In this document: piece by piece, positions 13,651-21,751 of the stretch | How the letters are laid out: the number at the start of each line of letters is the position of its first letter | Position numbering within the stretch: the first letter of the stretch is position 1 | DNA from: a virus | IMG/VR virus record: IMGVR_UViG_3300032236_000025 | Coordinates: 1 to 38,007 of that record | Length of the DNA: 38,007 nucleotides | Direction: 5' to 3' (one strand) | The notes under the pieces: model-generated | What the model saw: the letters and a program-made list of their open reading frames with translations, nothing else | Told to the model about the DNA's origin: nothing | Databases searched by the model: none | Program-made: the position numbers and the translations under genes

Positions 13651-14176
13651 TGAAGGGCAAATCGCGCAAATAGCCGCAAGCATTGGGGAATTTGGGTTTA
13701 CGCAACCCGTATTGCTGGATGGTGATAACGGCATCATTGCTGGTCATGGTCGTGTCATGGCGGCTCTTAAATTAGATTTAGAGCAAGTGCCAACCATAGA
13801 ACTGTCGCATCTTAGTGATGACCAAAAACGCGCTTACATAATCGCAGACAACAAAATTGCCGCAAATTCCACATGGGATGAGCAAATGCTTGCTCTAGAA
13901 ATAGACAAATTGAAGGCGGTAGATTTTGATTTAAGCCTTATTGGGTTTCATTCTTTTGAATTGCCAGACCTAAAAGAAAAAGACGATACGGTAGATGTGG
14001 AAGAAGACAAAGAACTCAACTTTACTATTCAGTACAACATTATTTTTGACCATGAAGAACAACAGGATGATTGGTATACCTTTGTGAAATACCTTAAAGA
14101 CACCTATCCTGATGCTGAAACAGTAGCGGAACGCCTCCAATTATTTTTGCGCGGTAACGGCTATGTCACGCGCTAA
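13580..14176 (+). CDS. ParB/sulfiredoxin-fold protein (first of two)
   Basis: The protein has 198 residues from ATG 13580. The N-terminal ParB domain has LIPYAQNARAHSEGQIAQIA (about 13-32), FGFTQPVLLDGDNGIIAGHGRVMAALKL (about 38-65) and the following DDQKRAYIIADNKIA. The C-terminal region (about 130-198) is acidic then aromatic (YNIIFDHEEQQDDWYTFVKYLKD), similar to the tail of ParB proteins linked to phage DNA modification genes. It overlaps the next gene by 14 bases. In this context it resembles IbrB-type partners and is more likely a regulator or specificity factor than a partition protein. Confidence 0.82.
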   Translation: MTLKIKYKKTKDLIPYAQNARAHSEGQIAQIAASIGEFGFTQPVLLDGDNGIIAGHGRVMAALKLDLEQVPTIELSHLSDDQKRAYIIADNKIAANSTWDEQMLALEIDKLKAVDFDLSLIGFHSFELPDLKEKDDTVDVEEDKELNFTIQYNIIFDHEEQQDDWYTFVKYLKDTYPDAETVAERLQLFLRGNGYVTR

Positions 14177-15218
14177 AAAATACATTGATATAGATGTGTT
14201 GACTGCGGCAAAACAACGCATAAACCATTTAATAGACGCATTTGATACTTTGTCCGTTATGTTTTCTGGCGGCAAAGATTCGTTAGTTGTTTTACATCTT
14301 GTAAAAGAAGTCTACGATGAGCGTGGTATCACTAAACCCGTCAATGTAGTGTTTAGAGATGAAGAATTGATACCAATGGAAGTTATTGATTTTGTTAATA
14401 AATATCGCAATGAACCGTGGATAAAAATGGTTTGGTTTGCCGTGCCATTGCAATCTACCAAATATGTCCTTGGTGTTTGCTACAACTACATCCAATGGGA
14501 TAAAAAACGCAAATGGGTTCGTGAAATGCCAGAATGGGCGGTAACGACTCCGCCAGATGATAAACAAGTGTTTGACCAATACAGCATGGATTCCTATGCG
14601 GCTAAATATTACAAAGGAAAAGTCGCATTTTTGACGGGCATTAGGTCTAGCGAATCTATTATGCGGTTTCGCGCATCTGTTAATAAACTCAATGAAAACT
14701 ACATTAATGCGGTTGAATCAACAGATAGGGTAAAACTCTGCAAACCTATCTATGACTGGGAAGAAAACGATGTTTTCCGTTATTTTTATGACCGCAACAT
14801 AGCCTATTGCAAAATTTACGATCAACAAATGTGGGCTGGTCAAGCAATGCGGGTATCAACACCCTTACACGCAGAAAGTTCTAAACGCTTCAATAAAATC
14901 AAATTGAGTGCGCCAGAAATGTATGCCAAACTCATTGAAATATTCCCAGAAATGCTGGCGCATGAGCGTTATTACAGCGAATTAGACAGGGATGGCATAA
15001 AAGAACGCTATGGGCAATCTTATGAAGGCGTGTTGGCATGGATTGAAGAAAACATAAATGAAGAAGGGCAATATAAAAAAGCAATCCAGCGTTACAACAG
15101 CGTCATGGGTCGTGCCGTTAAATTTCCCAATGCTTACCCACCTAAACATCTTCTTAATGCGTTCATGAGTGGCGCATATAAGCGTGAAATTCTCCCTATC
15201 AAAGACAATACAAAATGA
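14163..15218 (+). CDS. PAPS-reductase-like PP-loop protein (IbrA/DUF3440-like)
   Basis: The protein has 351 residues. The N-terminal PP-loop ATP-pyrophosphatase site is VMFSGGKDSLVVLHL (SGGKDS at 35-40), followed by VFRDEELIP (63-71) and GIRSSESIMRFR (159-170). This is the PAPS reductase/IbrA layout. The catalytic ECGxH motif of true CysH is absent. Only three cysteines exist (106, 193, 216), so a DndC-type four-Cys cluster is also lacking. It sits between two ParB-like genes, the IbrA-IbrB arrangement. Possible roles are adenylation-based modification of nucleic acid or regulation; a simple sulfate-assimilation role is less likely. Confidence 0.85.
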   Translation: MSRAKKYIDIDVLTAAKQRINHLIDAFDTLSVMFSGGKDSLVVLHLVKEVYDERGITKPVNVVFRDEELIPMEVIDFVNKYRNEPWIKMVWFAVPLQSTKYVLGVCYNYIQWDKKRKWVREMPEWAVTTPPDDKQVFDQYSMDSYAAKYYKGKVAFLTGIRSSESIMRFRASVNKLNENYINAVESTDRVKLCKPIYDWEENDVFRYFYDRNIAYCKIYDQQMWAGQAMRVSTPLHAESSKRFNKIKLSAPEMYAKLIEIFPEMLAHERYYSELDRDGIKERYGQSYEGVLAWIEENINEEGQYKKAIQRYNSVMGRAVKFPNAYPPKHLLNAFMSGAYKREILPIKDNTK

Positions 15219-15733
15219 CAAATGACCCAATAAACCGCATTGAATGGCGCGTTGCATCAACATTAAACGCTAACGATTACAACCCCAATGTCGTATTTAC
15301 TCCAGAATTAAAACTTCTTGAGCGTAGTATTTTAAAAACTGGATGGGTGCAACCTATTCTTATTACACAAAACGGCACAATCATTGACGGTTTTCATAGG
15401 CACAGGCTGGCTCAAGATAGCGCAAAACTCAAAGAAAAGTATGGTGGCAAAGTTCCATGTGCCGTAATGGATATAAGCGACATTGAGGCAATGATTGTCA
15501 CAATTCGCATGAACCGCGCAAAAGGTAGCCATGTAGCCGTGCGTATGTCAGAAATTGTGCGTAATCTTGTGGACAACATGGGCGTTTTGCCAGAAGAATT
15601 GGCGCAAGACATAGGCGCAACTAAGGCAGAAATTGATTTGCTATATCAAGATGGTGTTTTTAAGATGAAAAACATCAAAGATTACAAATACAGCAAGGCT
15701 TGGATACCAACGGACACAAGGCTAGAAAAATGA
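15215..15733 (+). CDS. IbrB-like ParB-domain protein (second ParB)
   Basis: The protein has 172 residues. The ParB core includes LNANDYNPNVVFTPELKLLERSI (about 17-39), then GWVQPILITQNGTIIDGFHRHRLAQ (about 43-67), and the acidic/basic block DIEAMIVTIRMNRAKGSH (about 88-105). A helical region (about 108-145, with EELAQDIGATKAEIDLL) looks like a helix-turn-helix as in ParB/KorB. It overlaps both neighbours by four bases. With the PAPSR-like gene it forms the IbrA/IbrB pair. Confidence 0.82.
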   Translation: MTNDPINRIEWRVASTLNANDYNPNVVFTPELKLLERSILKTGWVQPILITQNGTIIDGFHRHRLAQDSAKLKEKYGGKVPCAVMDISDIEAMIVTIRMNRAKGSHVAVRMSEIVRNLVDNMGVLPEELAQDIGATKAEIDLLYQDGVFKMKNIKDYKYSKAWIPTDTRLEK

Positions 15734-16284
15734 GATTTAACGCGCCAGAATACATAAATGAATTCACGGCTACGGGACAATTTCCTAAAATTCACAGGAA
15801 TATCGTGGATATGGCGATTGCTCATGTCAAAGGTAGAAAAGGTATTGACCTTTGTTGTAGTCATGGTTTGCTAGGTCAACAACTTATGCAACGCGGCAAT
15901 TTTCAAATGATTGGCGTGGATGGTGATAAAAAAGCCGTGCAATTAGCCCATGAACACAAAATATGGATGGATGTATTTCATTTGGCAATTGGCAAAAATA
16001 CAATGGAAGTGCTTACTAACTTAGTGAAATCCCAAAACTGCACATTTATAGTTGCAAGACGGTGTTTGCCTGAATTGTTTGGTAATGACATGGAATTTGG
16101 TATTGATTTTTTCCATCAAATGCGTGAATTAGGAATAAAAGAAGTAATGCTTGAAGGTAGGGTCGCAACCAAAAACGCTGTCAACCCATTGTTTAGCATA
16201 AATGCAGAAATTGACCTTATTTCCCAAGACTATACGCTTTGGCAACAAGAAGGTAATGTGGCTTATTTACGCGCAATTCAATGA
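15730..16284 (+). CDS. SAM-dependent-methyltransferase-like Rossmann protein
   Basis: The protein has 184 residues from ATG 15730 (ATGA overlap). The segment GIDLCCSHGLLGQQLMQRG (about 38-56) resembles methyltransferase motif I and MIGVDGDKKAVQLA (about 60-73) resembles motif II, with Asp after strand 2. No D/NPPY catalytic motif of amino-methyltransferases and no PC motif of cytosine-5 enzymes are seen, so the substrate is unclear and it could be a non-catalytic Rossmann protein. It is coupled into the ParB/PAPSR cassette. Confidence 0.7.
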   Translation: MRFNAPEYINEFTATGQFPKIHRNIVDMAIAHVKGRKGIDLCCSHGLLGQQLMQRGNFQMIGVDGDKKAVQLAHEHKIWMDVFHLAIGKNTMEVLTNLVKSQNCTFIVARRCLPELFGNDMEFGIDFFHQMRELGIKEVMLEGRVATKNAVNPLFSINAEIDLISQDYTLWQQEGNVAYLRAIQ

Positions 16285-16706
16285 AGGCATATAACGGGTT
16301 TTCTGCTTTGCAAAGAAACAAAGCGCAAGCATGGCTTAACAAACAATGGTCTGCTGGCAAACTACAACGTCCAATGCAATGTTGTTCATGCAAAATAACA
16401 GAAGGCATCATTGATGCTCATGCTGAAGATTATTCTAAACCTTTTGCGGCTGGCAAAACAGACCAATATCACCTCTGTTATCGCTGTCATTTAATGTTGC
16501 ATTGCCGCTTTGCTAATCCCAAGAACTTTGCACATTACTGTCAAATGGTATACGAAGGTACTCAATATCAACCTTTTTATCAACGCAATTGGGTGCAATT
16601 CTCTAGAGAATGTTTAAATGAATTTAACGCGCCTGTGTATGGCGTATCTATGGAAACAACCAACATACTCGCTAATATCCATGCCAACATATCCGCAGAA
16701 CAATAG
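16281..16706 (+). CDS. HNH-like zinc-binding protein
   Basis: The protein has 141 residues. It has CCSCKITEGIIDAHAEDYSKP (about 34-54) and then YHLCYRCHLMLHCRF (about 63-77), a treble-clef with two CxxC pairs and His residues in HNH positions. This resembles a common phage protein type that reads 'IIDAHxEDY...LCxRCHxMxH'. Endonuclease activity is plausible. It is coupled to the preceding cassette gene by a four-base overlap and overlaps the downstream HNH gene. Confidence 0.72.
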   Translation: MKAYNGFSALQRNKAQAWLNKQWSAGKLQRPMQCCSCKITEGIIDAHAEDYSKPFAAGKTDQYHLCYRCHLMLHCRFANPKNFAHYCQMVYEGTQYQPFYQRNWVQFSRECLNEFNAPVYGVSMETTNILANIHANISAEQ

Positions 16707-17106
16707 ATGCACAGAACTAGGATGCAAAGAGCCGCGCTCTAAACTCAACTCATTCTGTATAAATCACGGTGGTAGAGCATTTGTCTCAAAAGAAAGCGAT
16801 AGCATCTATCAAACTCCCAAATGGCGCAACATAAGGCAACGCCAGTTATCTATTCAACCTCTATGTCAAGCCTGTCTTAGTCGCGGTAAAGTAGAAAGCG
16901 CAGTCCATGTAGACCATGTGTTCCCTTGGAAACAGATAAATACCTTAGCCTTCACCTACAACATTTTCCAAAGTCTGTGCCATGCAGACCACAGTCACAA
17001 GACAGCATTAGAAAAACAGGGTAAATTCACGCACTACACCCCAGATGGGGAGAGGCATTACACCAAGGCAGACTATGCCTTCATAGTGCATGATGCCCCG
17101 TCCTAA
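16681..17106 (+). CDS. HNH endonuclease of the packaging module
   Basis: The protein has 141 residues from ATG 16681; an upstream in-frame ATG at 16618 lies in the previous gene. An N-terminal Cys/His cluster (CTELGC ... CINH) precedes the HNH domain: IYQTPKWRNIRQRQL (about 44-58), PLCQAC, HVDHVFPWK (about 78-86), and LCHADHSHKTALE (about 101-113). HNH proteins beside P27-type terminases are established packaging components (for example HK97 gp74) and act with terminase in cutting cohesive-end DNA. It is followed by terS after a 159-base spacer. Confidence 0.88.
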   Translation: MPTYPQNNRCTELGCKEPRSKLNSFCINHGGRAFVSKESDSIYQTPKWRNIRQRQLSIQPLCQACLSRGKVESAVHVDHVFPWKQINTLAFTYNIFQSLCHADHSHKTALEKQGKFTHYTPDGERHYTKADYAFIVHDAPS

Positions 17107-17265
17107 GACGCTTGGGGATTGCCAAGACCCTCAATTTTCGTGAAAACTTAAAAATTTGAGCCTTGAGTCAAAGCAAGCGCGGTCCCAAATTTGCACAATT
17201 GGGGTTGACCTTGGGGGGTATCCCCTGACATGAGGTAAGATTCCTTACACAACATAAGAAATTTT
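17107..17265. other. Intergenic region before terS; candidate packaging or control site
   Basis: No gene is visible. It contains CTTGG/CCAAG (17111-17126), a near inverted repeat CTCAATTTT...AAAAATTTGAG, and a G-rich tract with hairpin GGGG-TAT-CCCC at 17215-17225, unusual in this AT-rich genome. A TAAGAT at 17236 could be a -10, but no good -35 is present. Its position between HNH and terS fits a cos region or late control site; neither is proven. Confidence 0.35.
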
Positions 17266-17721
17266 ATGAATAGATTGCCACCAGAACTCCACATAGTCCA
17301 TGGAACAAAAGCCGAACACAAAGGCAAGCCATTGCCAGAGTCGGTGCGGATGCGTGTGCCAAAAGCAGACTGGCTAGACAACCCAGACGCTTGGGACAGG
17401 AACGCATTTATTAAAGAGACTTCAGAATTCCTGTGGGAAACTTACGGCATAGGCTCTAACCAAGATAAACATGTCTTGGCGGCATTGGCTAACCAAATGG
17501 AAATCTACATTAAATGCATGAAGGGCGTGGAAAAGGGCGGCATTATTACGCAGTTTAATAATGGGCAAACAGTCGGACCTAACCCATTTTTGACTGCTGG
17601 CGATAAAGCCTTAAGTCGCGCCATTGTCCTAATGAATGAATTGGGACTTACTCCAAGAGGGCGGTTGGCTACTAACAAACAAGAAGGCGGCAAATATTCC
17701 AAACTCTTGAGTGGTCCTTAA
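17266..17721 (+). CDS. terS: Terminase small subunit, P27 family
   Basis: The protein has 151 residues, the usual length. The N-terminal PPELHIVHGTKAEHKGKPLP matches P27-type small terminases. The helical centre includes DKHVLAALANQMEIYIKCMK (about 67-86), and the C-terminus carries LSRAIVLMNELGLTPRGRLATNKQ. It recognises phage DNA and loads the large subunit. It lies directly upstream of terL. Confidence 0.85.
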   Translation: MNRLPPELHIVHGTKAEHKGKPLPESVRMRVPKADWLDNPDAWDRNAFIKETSEFLWETYGIGSNQDKHVLAALANQMEIYIKCMKGVEKGGIITQFNNGQTVGPNPFLTAGDKALSRAIVLMNELGLTPRGRLATNKQEGGKYSKLLSGP

Positions 17722-17754
17722 AACTGGTAATGCCAGCGCAAGATGGGGATACAA

Positions 17755-19416
17755 ATGAATTATGAAGACGGCATCCTATATGCGGTGCAAGTCGTAAAAG
17801 GCGAAATTTTAGTTTGCCAAAATGTGCGGTTGGCTTGTCAAAGATTCCTAAATCAACTGGAAGACAAAACTTGGGCTTGGGAATTTCATGTCAAATATGT
17901 TGACCATTTCCTAGAATTTGCCGCAACTCTAAAACACACCAAGGGTCCCGATGCTGGAAAACCCTTACTTTTAGAGCCATTTCAAATTTTTGCCATTTGT
18001 GCCATATACGGATTTAGGTCAAAGAAAAACCTATCAAAACGCATGGTCACGGATGTAATCGTGTTTATTCCCCGTAAGGCTGGAAAGTCAACATTAACTG
18101 CGGCTGTTGCTTTATACGAATTGGCATTTGGCGAGGCTGGTTCAGAAGTTTACAGTCTTGCAACAACTCGAGACCAAGCCAGCATTGTGTTTACTGCCGC
18201 GACAGGATTTATTGACGCTATGCCGTCTGATGTGGCTGGACTGTATAACGCTGGTAGGCATCAAATTATGAAATTTGGCGATACGCAGTCAATGTTTAAG
18301 GCTTTATCCCGTGATGCAAAAAAGACAGGTGACGGTATGAATCCATCATGCGCCATTATTGATGAAGCGGCACAAATTGTGGACAGGAATTCAATTGAAG
18401 TTTTGCATTCTGGTATGGTGGCGCGTCAAAATCCGCTAAGAATCTACATTACTACGGCATCTTTTACCAAAGAAACCAAATTTTATGAGGACATGATGAT
18501 GTTCCAATCCATGCTAAATGGAGAGGCAAACGACAATCCTCGCTGGTTTGGACTTTTGTATAGCCTAGATATTGGAGATGATTGGCGCGACCCAGCAACA
18601 TGGGCAAAGGCTAACCCAATGCATGGAATTTCTGTTTTTGAGGATGCAATTGCACAACGGGCAGAAGAAGCCAAACATAAACCAGCCGCACTTAATGAAT
18701 TCCTTTGTAAAACCTTAAATATCTATGTAAGCGCAAATTCTGCTTGGGTAGACCGCGCATATTGGGATGATGAAAAATGTGCCATAGGCTCACCCCGTGA
18801 GCCAGAGGCTGTCTTTATTGGGTTTGACTTGGCGGCAACCCGTGACTTAAATGCGGTTTGCACTCTTAAAAGATATGCCGATGATGACTTTGAAGCAGAA
18901 TTTAAGTTCTTTTTGCCAGAAGAAGGATATGCTCTAATTCCAAAGCATTACGGGGATATTTTTCGTGTGGCACGGCAATCTGGAATCCTTCATGTAACTG
19001 AAGGAAATGTAATGGATGACCGTGAAATTAGCGACTACATCATTGCACAATGCGCCAAATATGATGTAAAAGAAGTGGGTTTTGATGCTTACAATGCGGC
19101 AAGTTTGGTAGCCAGACTCCATGAATCTGGAATTCCAGTTAAAAAAGTTGGACAAGGCATGGCGGTTTTAAGTAACCCAAGCAAACATGTCGAGAAGTTA
19201 ATAATGAACTATGGCATTAAACATGACCACAATCCGTTTGTTGGTTGGCAGTTATCTAACAGCGAAGTTTATGAGGATGTAAACGGAAATATTAAAGTTA
19301 GAAAAAATGAGGCTGACAAATCTGCCAAAGTTGATGGCATAATCGCTTTAATCATAGCGATGCATTGTTCCTTGGACAATCCAACCATTTCTGGGTTTGG
19401 ATTTAGGACTTTTTAA
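17755..19416 (+). CDS. terL: Terminase large subunit (HK97/phi105 Terminase_1 type)
   Basis: The protein has about 553 residues from ATG 17755, favoured over 17743 because GGGGA lies six bases before it. The ATPase has Walker A FIPRKAGKST (about 104-113) and Walker B CAIIDEAAQ (about 199-207) with the catalytic Glu. Coupling motif TTAS follows. The RNase-H-like nuclease begins at FIGFDLAATRDLNAV with later acids GFDAYN and DKSAKVDGIIALI. It packages DNA into proheads and cuts it. Confidence 0.95.
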   Translation: MNYEDGILYAVQVVKGEILVCQNVRLACQRFLNQLEDKTWAWEFHVKYVDHFLEFAATLKHTKGPDAGKPLLLEPFQIFAICAIYGFRSKKNLSKRMVTDVIVFIPRKAGKSTLTAAVALYELAFGEAGSEVYSLATTRDQASIVFTAATGFIDAMPSDVAGLYNAGRHQIMKFGDTQSMFKALSRDAKKTGDGMNPSCAIIDEAAQIVDRNSIEVLHSGMVARQNPLRIYITTASFTKETKFYEDMMMFQSMLNGEANDNPRWFGLLYSLDIGDDWRDPATWAKANPMHGISVFEDAIAQRAEEAKHKPAALNEFLCKTLNIYVSANSAWVDRAYWDDEKCAIGSPREPEAVFIGFDLAATRDLNAVCTLKRYADDDFEAEFKFFLPEEGYALIPKHYGDIFRVARQSGILHVTEGNVMDDREISDYIIAQCAKYDVKEVGFDAYNAASLVARLHESGIPVKKVGQGMAVLSNPSKHVEKLIMNYGIKHDHNPFVGWQLSNSEVYEDVNGNIKVRKNEADKSAKVDGIIALIIAMHCSLDNPTISGFGFRTF

Positions 19417-19425
19417 GGGGAAATC

Positions 19426-20820
19426 ATGGGAATGTTTGACATATTCACAAGAAAAAATAAGGTTTCCAACGAATCCAATACGCTTTTTGGGCAAACCGCA
19501 CTTGGGAATAACATTGTTTATCAAGGCAATGACAAACGACCAACGGTTAATACCCAAATACTTTATGTCACAACATCCAGCACGACTACGGCTGGCAGAC
19601 CCGTTGATGTATCGTTATTAACCCGCAATAGCACGGTAATGTCTTGCGTGGCAGTCAAAGCCCGTGCATTGGCTCAATTGCCAATCAAAATCATGGCATT
19701 AAATGATTCTGGGGAATATGTTGATGCTTTAATGGATGAAACCGTTGGTGCGCGGGATAAAGTCAAAGCCAAGCAAGTTTATTCATTGCTCACAAATCCC
19801 AACAATTTTCAATCATCTTACGAATTTTGGTATCAATGGATGATGTGGCATGAATTGCTTGGAGAAGCATTTACCCTGTGGTGGAGAAAAAACCAAGAAG
19901 ATTCCACACAAACGCCATTAGAAATGTATGAAATGGACAGTACGCTAATTGCTGTCCAAATTACGCCAACCCGTTATCCAAGTTACCGTTTGTCTACGCC
20001 TTCATATGGATTTTCTAAAGACGAGCCATTGCAATCACATCAAATTATGCATGTCAAAGATTTGGCATGGCAAGGTTCGGCTGGTTTCAATAAAGGCATT
20101 CTTGCGGCAGAATTGATTGGTCTTGACCAAGACATTGATTTGTATGCCAATTTTGTGATGCTTAATGGCGCAAAACCAAGCGGTATGTTTGTCACAGATA
20201 CCGTAATTCCAGACGCAAAATACAAAGAAATAGCGGCAAGACTTAAAGAAGCATGGTCTAGCATGGTGGGTAGTCAACAAACTGACCCAAGCAAAGTTGG
20301 TCAAGGTATGCTTTTGGACAACGGCATGAAATATATGCCATTGGATATGCTTACCCTTCAAGATGCAGATTTAGCCAATCTTAAAGACCAAACAATGAAA
20401 CGGATTTGCGGTTTGTATGGCGTACCGCCAGCAATGTTGCATATTGGCGATCAAAAATACAACAATACACAGACAATGTTGGATGAATTCTATAAATCCA
20501 CTATGTATCCAATCGTAGTAAATTTACAGCAAAAATTAAAACAGGCTTTGTTTAAAGGCTATCCTAATTTATGCGTAGAATTTGATGTGCAAGATTTCCT
20601 AAAAGGCGCACCGCTAGATCAAATGAACTATGTGGTTGCGGGTGTAAATGCGGGGATAATCACGCCCAATGAGGCGCGAGAATACCTTGGAAAACCAAAT
20701 ATGGATGGTGCAAATGAACTCAATGTTAAAAAATCTGATAACCCAATTGCGGGAACTAGCCCTCAAGATACGGGCGGTGGTGGCGGAAATCAAACTAAAA
20801 AAATGAATATTGGCAAATAA
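19426..20820 (+). CDS. Portal protein (HK97 family)
   Basis: The protein has 464 residues with a strong ribosome site (AAGGGGAAATC). Family elements are STVMSCVAVKARALAQLPIKI (about 67-87), LLTNPNNFQSSYEFWYQWM, HELLGEAF, and then AARLKEAW with DLANLKDQTMKRICGLYGVPPAMLH (about 317-341). The C-terminal tail is Gly-rich. It forms the dodecameric DNA entry ring at a capsid vertex. Confidence 0.93.
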   Translation: MGMFDIFTRKNKVSNESNTLFGQTALGNNIVYQGNDKRPTVNTQILYVTTSSTTTAGRPVDVSLLTRNSTVMSCVAVKARALAQLPIKIMALNDSGEYVDALMDETVGARDKVKAKQVYSLLTNPNNFQSSYEFWYQWMMWHELLGEAFTLWWRKNQEDSTQTPLEMYEMDSTLIAVQITPTRYPSYRLSTPSYGFSKDEPLQSHQIMHVKDLAWQGSAGFNKGILAAELIGLDQDIDLYANFVMLNGAKPSGMFVTDTVIPDAKYKEIAARLKEAWSSMVGSQQTDPSKVGQGMLLDNGMKYMPLDMLTLQDADLANLKDQTMKRICGLYGVPPAMLHIGDQKYNNTQTMLDEFYKSTMYPIVVNLQQKLKQALFKGYPNLCVEFDVQDFLKGAPLDQMNYVVAGVNAGIITPNEAREYLGKPNMDGANELNVKKSDNPIAGTSPQDTGGGGGNQTKKMNIGK

Positions 20821-20951
20821 ATTGTCCAGTATTTTTGATTTGATGGTAGTATCGCTCACTAAATACAGAGCGAAATCTGTCCCAGTAAAGCGCGGCAGAC
20901 CATTGACTACAATAAAAGATATAGATCGTTCAAAAGTCGATGAGGTAATAC
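20821..20951. other. Gap between portal and protease with an ambiguous small frame
   Basis: The gap of 131 bases may hold a promoter (TTGTCC at 20823, TAGTAT at 20847, 18-base spacing), though both hexamers are weak. An open frame from ATG 20843 to 21034 would encode a basic 63-residue protein with an AT-hook-like KRGRPL, but it has no ribosome site and overlaps the protease gene by 83 bases. Neither is secure. Confidence 0.25.
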
Positions 20952-21749
20952 ATGACGCAAAACTTAATGATGGTATGCGAAGCGAAATTGGTACTAGAAA
21001 ACCAAGGCAACGCAGAGCCGACAGGGAAGATTGAAGCCGTTGTAACTACTTGGGGTGCGCGTGAAGGCGCAGACGGTAGACGCTTTAATTACCAGCCAGA
21101 AGCATTCATGGATTGGGCAGAATCTTTTTCTAAAGAAAGTCGCCCATTACCAATGTTTGTAAATCATGATGCTGATTCAATCCCAGTTGGTGAATGGACA
21201 TCATTTGAGTTTGATGATAAAGGTATGTCTGCACAAGGGCGTATCTACATGAATACAACACAAGGTTCAGACCTTTACCAAGTAATGAGTGAAAGCCCCA
21301 ATATGTTTGGTGGCGTTTCTGTTGGCGCATACGCTGACGAATATCAATGGGTTAAAGAAGATGGCACACCAATGACAATTGGTAGTGATGACCCATACGA
21401 AAATGGATATTTCCAAATTACAAAAGGTGGATTGCGCGAAGTTAGCGTAGTTATGTATCCAAACAATCCAATGGCAGAAGTGCAAAAATTAGAGTTTTTC
21501 CGTGAAGATGGAACTGCTGATTTAAAAATTTTGGAACGGGCATTGCGCGATGCAAGCCTGTCTAAAAAGGATGCGGTCACAGCCGCATCTATCTTCAAGA
21601 AAGTTCTGGAACAGCGTGATGCCTCCAAACCTATTGAAAATGCGCCCCAACTGAGCGACTCAGATGTGGATGTGACCGAAGCGGAGATTCTTAAAGCCTT
21701 AAATGAGCGCGAGATTCTCAAACAACTTAATACTCGACTGAAAGGTTAA
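20952..21749 (+). CDS. HK97-family prohead protease
   Basis: The protein has 265 residues with GAGGTAATAC before the ATG. The S78-type core has MFVNHDADSIPVGEW (His72) and GGVSVGAYADEY (Ser123), followed by GLREVSVVMYPNNPMAEV, all standard for the family. The C-terminal part (about 185-265) is charged and helical and would be self-cleaved. It processes the capsid delta domain during prohead maturation. Only the first of the two downstream capsid genes carries a delta-like region. Confidence 0.92.
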   Translation: MTQNLMMVCEAKLVLENQGNAEPTGKIEAVVTTWGAREGADGRRFNYQPEAFMDWAESFSKESRPLPMFVNHDADSIPVGEWTSFEFDDKGMSAQGRIYMNTTQGSDLYQVMSESPNMFGGVSVGAYADEYQWVKEDGTPMTIGSDDPYENGYFQITKGGLREVSVVMYPNNPMAEVQKLEFFREDGTADLKILERALRDASLSKKDAVTAASIFKKVLEQRDASKPIENAPQLSDSDVDVTEAEILKALNEREILKQLNTRLKG

Positions 21750-21751
21750 TC

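Noticed and set aside
14163-15218. True assimilatory PAPS reductase (cysH)
   Set aside because: The ECGxH catalytic motif is absent, and ParB-like genes flank it as in ibrAB.
20843-21034. Basic 63-residue frame with AT-hook-like KRGRPL between portal and protease
   Set aside because: No ribosome site, and 83 bases overlap the well-supported protease start; kept only as a note on the gap.
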